Shown here: in pieces, positions 5,615 to 6,692 of the stretch | Position numbering within the stretch: position 1 is the first letter of the stretch | Layout of the letters: each line of letters starts with the position of its first letter | From: an uncultured Christensenellaceae bacterium | GTDB taxonomy: Bacteria; Bacillota; Clostridia; Christensenellales; Borkfalkiaceae | Reading direction: 5' to 3' | Assembly (NCBI GenBank): GCA_910587625.1 | Contig: CAJUMW010000006.1 | Coordinates: 85,924-92,615 of the forward strand | Length of the DNA stretch: 6,692 nt | The notes under the pieces: generated by a model | Told to the model about the DNA's origin: nothing | The model's input: the letters and a program-made list of their open reading frames with translations, nothing else | Databases searched by the model: none | Made by a program: the position numbers and the translations under genes

Positions 5615-5959
5615 TTATTCTAATTTCAAATCAAAAAGAACATTAAAATCTTCATAGCACTCTTTACATATCCAGATAGAATAATTATCCGCACAATAAC
5701 ATTCCATATTATTTCTTGTCATTATTTTTGCAGTGCAAAAAATACAATGTTCATGCCAAAAATCTTGTATTTTGTCATCTTTGAGATATTCTTCCCCTCT
5801 ATTATAATTCTTTACAAAATTTTCCGCATCGCATTTAATTAATTTATAAAAATCATTTTTTAATGCATATGCATTATTCCAAAAATCAGGAAATATCACT
5901 TTTTTAAACGATTTTTTCTTTATAAAATCAGGCGGATCCATTAATCTCCAATCTTTCAA
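5615..5959 (-). CDS. Zinc-ribbon protein, probable immunity protein (first copy)
   Basis: This 114-aa protein starts MKDWRLMDPPDFIKKK and ends with a zinc-ribbon region: WHEHCIFC (Cys72, Cys75), ECYC (Cys87, Cys89) and WICKECYEDF (Cys98, Cys101). The layout of an N-terminal WRL..., a variable middle and an H.HC.FC...W.C..C..DF tail matches a group of small proteins that I have seen beside polymorphic toxins in Firmicutes; I have no firm family name. It is a paralogue of the gene at 4721-5035, closest in the last 48 residues. I chose TTG at 5957-5959 because AAGGAG lies 7 nt upstream; a TTG at 5989 extends the frame but lacks such a site. It lies 75 bp after the candidate immunity gene with no toxin tail between them, so its target may be a lost cassette or the toxin upstream. 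Confidence 0.75.
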   Translation of the reverse strand: MKDWRLMDPPDFIKKKSFKKVIFPDFWNNAYALKNDFYKLIKCDAENFVKNYNRGEEYLKDDKIQDFWHEHCIFCTAKIMTRNNMECYCADNYSIWICKECYEDFNVLFDLKLE

Positions 5960-5966
5960 AATAAAA

Positions 5967-5972
5967 CTCCTT
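5967..5972 (-). promoter_or_regulatory. Shine-Dalgarno deciding a TTG start
   Basis: AAGGAG on the minus strand lies 7 nt before TTG (5957-5959). It sets the start of the zinc-ribbon gene ten codons inside the longest open frame, giving an N-terminus MKDWRL that fits related proteins. Confidence 0.7.
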
Positions 5973-6034
5973 TTATCCAAATATGTCAATGAAAACCAAT
6001 TTCTTTTTTTATAAAGATATTTATTAACAAAATA

Positions 6035-6460
6035 TTAAACAACTAAATAATCTTGCTCTGGAGTAAATATTCTATAAGCCTCGTCATCTATTACTGTATT
6101 AGGAATTATTTCTAAAATTACTCCATTCGCTAAATATATATACAATTCATTATTTTTTAACTCAACATTTGAAATTGGAATTCTTAAAATATATGTTCCA
6201 TTATCTTCAACACAGTCATCAAATAAACTACTAAATGGTTTATCCCATTTAAAACGTTTTTTTGATTTACGACCTTTTTTATAAATATCTTCAGAACATA
6301 TCAATGTCTTATTTTTATTAAAAACCCTAAAAAAACATTCAATATGCAACCATATCTCGTGTGAATTGTTTGCAAATGTAATCATAATTAAATTACAAGT
6401 TCTTTTAATATTTACTATTTCCATTTTTTCAAATAAAGTTAATAATTTGCTATTTACCAT
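6035..6460 (-). CDS. Probable immunity protein coupled to the upstream toxin
   Basis: This 141-aa soluble protein has no signal or membrane segment. It holds two similar beta-rich stretches, LIMITFANNSHEIWLHIECF (24-43) and LYIYLANGVILEIIP followed by DEAYRI (106-131), on either side of a basic segment KKGRKSKKRFKW (61-72). The pattern of a strand, then F/L-[AD]-N/D-G, then strand and E-[AI]-[YW] resembles small proteins of the DUF6188 type and other immunity folds; that likeness is weak. Its ATG overlaps the stop of the upstream toxin gene by 7 nt (6454-6460), and AAGGA lies about 6 nt before the ATG, so the two are translationally coupled. That arrangement is the main reason for calling it the cognate immunity protein. 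No catalytic motif is seen. Confidence 0.65.
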   Translation of the reverse strand: MVNSKLLTLFEKMEIVNIKRTCNLIMITFANNSHEIWLHIECFFRVFNKNKTLICSEDIYKKGRKSKKRFKWDKPFSSLFDDCVEDNGTYILRIPISNVELKNNELYIYLANGVILEIIPNTVIDDEAYRIFTPEQDYLVV

Positions 6461-6692
6461 AAATATCCTTTTAAAAACCGAATTAATTCTTTATATCCCA
6501 TTGGAGGCTCATTATGTAATGCGTCATGCGCTTCTCTCCAACGAGGATCTGTCTTTCTTATATTAAGTTCTGACATCGCTGATTTAAACTGTTCATTTTG
6601 TTTTTGATTATTTCCTGGTCTACCATTAGAAGCAAACAACACATTAGCGAGAGCAATACCGCCAACTACGCTGCCGGCTAAAATTGCACTTC
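6454..6692 (-). CDS. C-terminus of a polymorphic toxin (5' part beyond window)
   Basis: The frame is open from the right edge to TAA (6454-6456), giving the last 78 residues of a larger protein. Residues 1-20 seen here are small and hydrophobic (SAILAGSVVGGIALANVLFA), like the Gly/Ala-rich segment before the toxin tip in RHS-type proteins. Then comes GRPGNNQKQNEQFKSAMSE, followed by DPRWREAHDALH and GYKELIRF. GRPGNN..QN.QF..A..E, then R..HD.I/L and Y.E[IL] is a known tip signature of RHS and other secreted polymorphic toxins; its biochemical activity is not clear to me. Base use shifts from GC-richer before about 6640 to very AT-rich afterwards, the normal core-to-tip transition. GTG at 6640-6642 is not needed as a start because the frame continues to the edge. 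An immunity gene overlaps its stop. Confidence 0.7.
   Translation of the reverse strand, partial: SAILAGSVVGGIALANVLFASNGRPGNNQKQNEQFKSAMSELNIRKTDPRWREAHDALHNEPPMGYKELIRFLKGYLW

Noticed and set aside
6366..6566. Forward open frame of 66 aa opposite the toxin/immunity overlap
   Set aside because: Shadow in AT-rich DNA, no ribosome site, and both strands cannot be explained better than by the coupled leftward pair.
1..6692. tRNA, rRNA, CRISPR array or insertion-sequence ends
   Set aside because: No cloverleaf, regularly spaced repeat array, transposase or terminal inverted repeat was seen on either strand.

Overview
The window looks like part of the chromosome of a low-to-medium GC Gram-positive bacterium, most likely a spore-forming gut Clostridia-type Firmicute. 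The inference rests on strong Shine-Dalgarno sites (AAGGAG, GGGAGG), housekeeping-type promoters, a short malic enzyme, a surface protein built from Listeria-Bacteroides repeats plus BspA-like leucine-rich repeats, and two perfect Spo0A boxes at one promoter. The species cannot be told from the sequence.

Left part (1-2850). A leftward gene, cut by the window edge, encodes a secreted or membrane-anchored protein with a SipW/TasA-like N-terminus. It has no ATG; the strong ribosome site points to an ACG codon. A promoter and two overlapping hairpins precede it. Next, also leftward, is a complete malic enzyme (390 aa) with its own promoter and terminator. A small Cro/C1-type DNA-binding protein is divergent from it. 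A shared bidirectional terminator separates this regulator from the next gene.

Middle (2860-4630). A 558-aa exported protein, probably a lipoprotein, carries a low-complexity linker, five InlB-type beta repeats and about six BspA-type leucine-rich repeats. Its promoter (TTGACT, 17 bp, TAAAAT) has two perfect TGTCGAA boxes, 10 bp apart, just upstream of the -35. This is the geometry of a Spo0A-activated promoter.

Right part (4690-6692), visibly AT-rich and all leftward, looks like the variable end of a polymorphic-toxin locus. It starts with the C-terminus of a large protein cut by the right edge, with a GC-richer glycine/alanine segment followed by an AT-rich toxin-like tail. An overlapping gene encodes its probable immunity protein. 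Then come a zinc-ribbon protein, two small membrane proteins, a decayed toxin tail (WRG...HPDL.HP...PHWDY, with an in-frame stop) and a second zinc-ribbon protein related to the first. A strong hairpin terminator closes the array. One 15-base arm of that terminator is repeated exactly at the junction where the decayed tail begins, which suggests the array grew by recombination of toxin/immunity cassettes. The most likely reading is an active toxin/immunity pair followed by displaced orphan cassettes kept for immunity.
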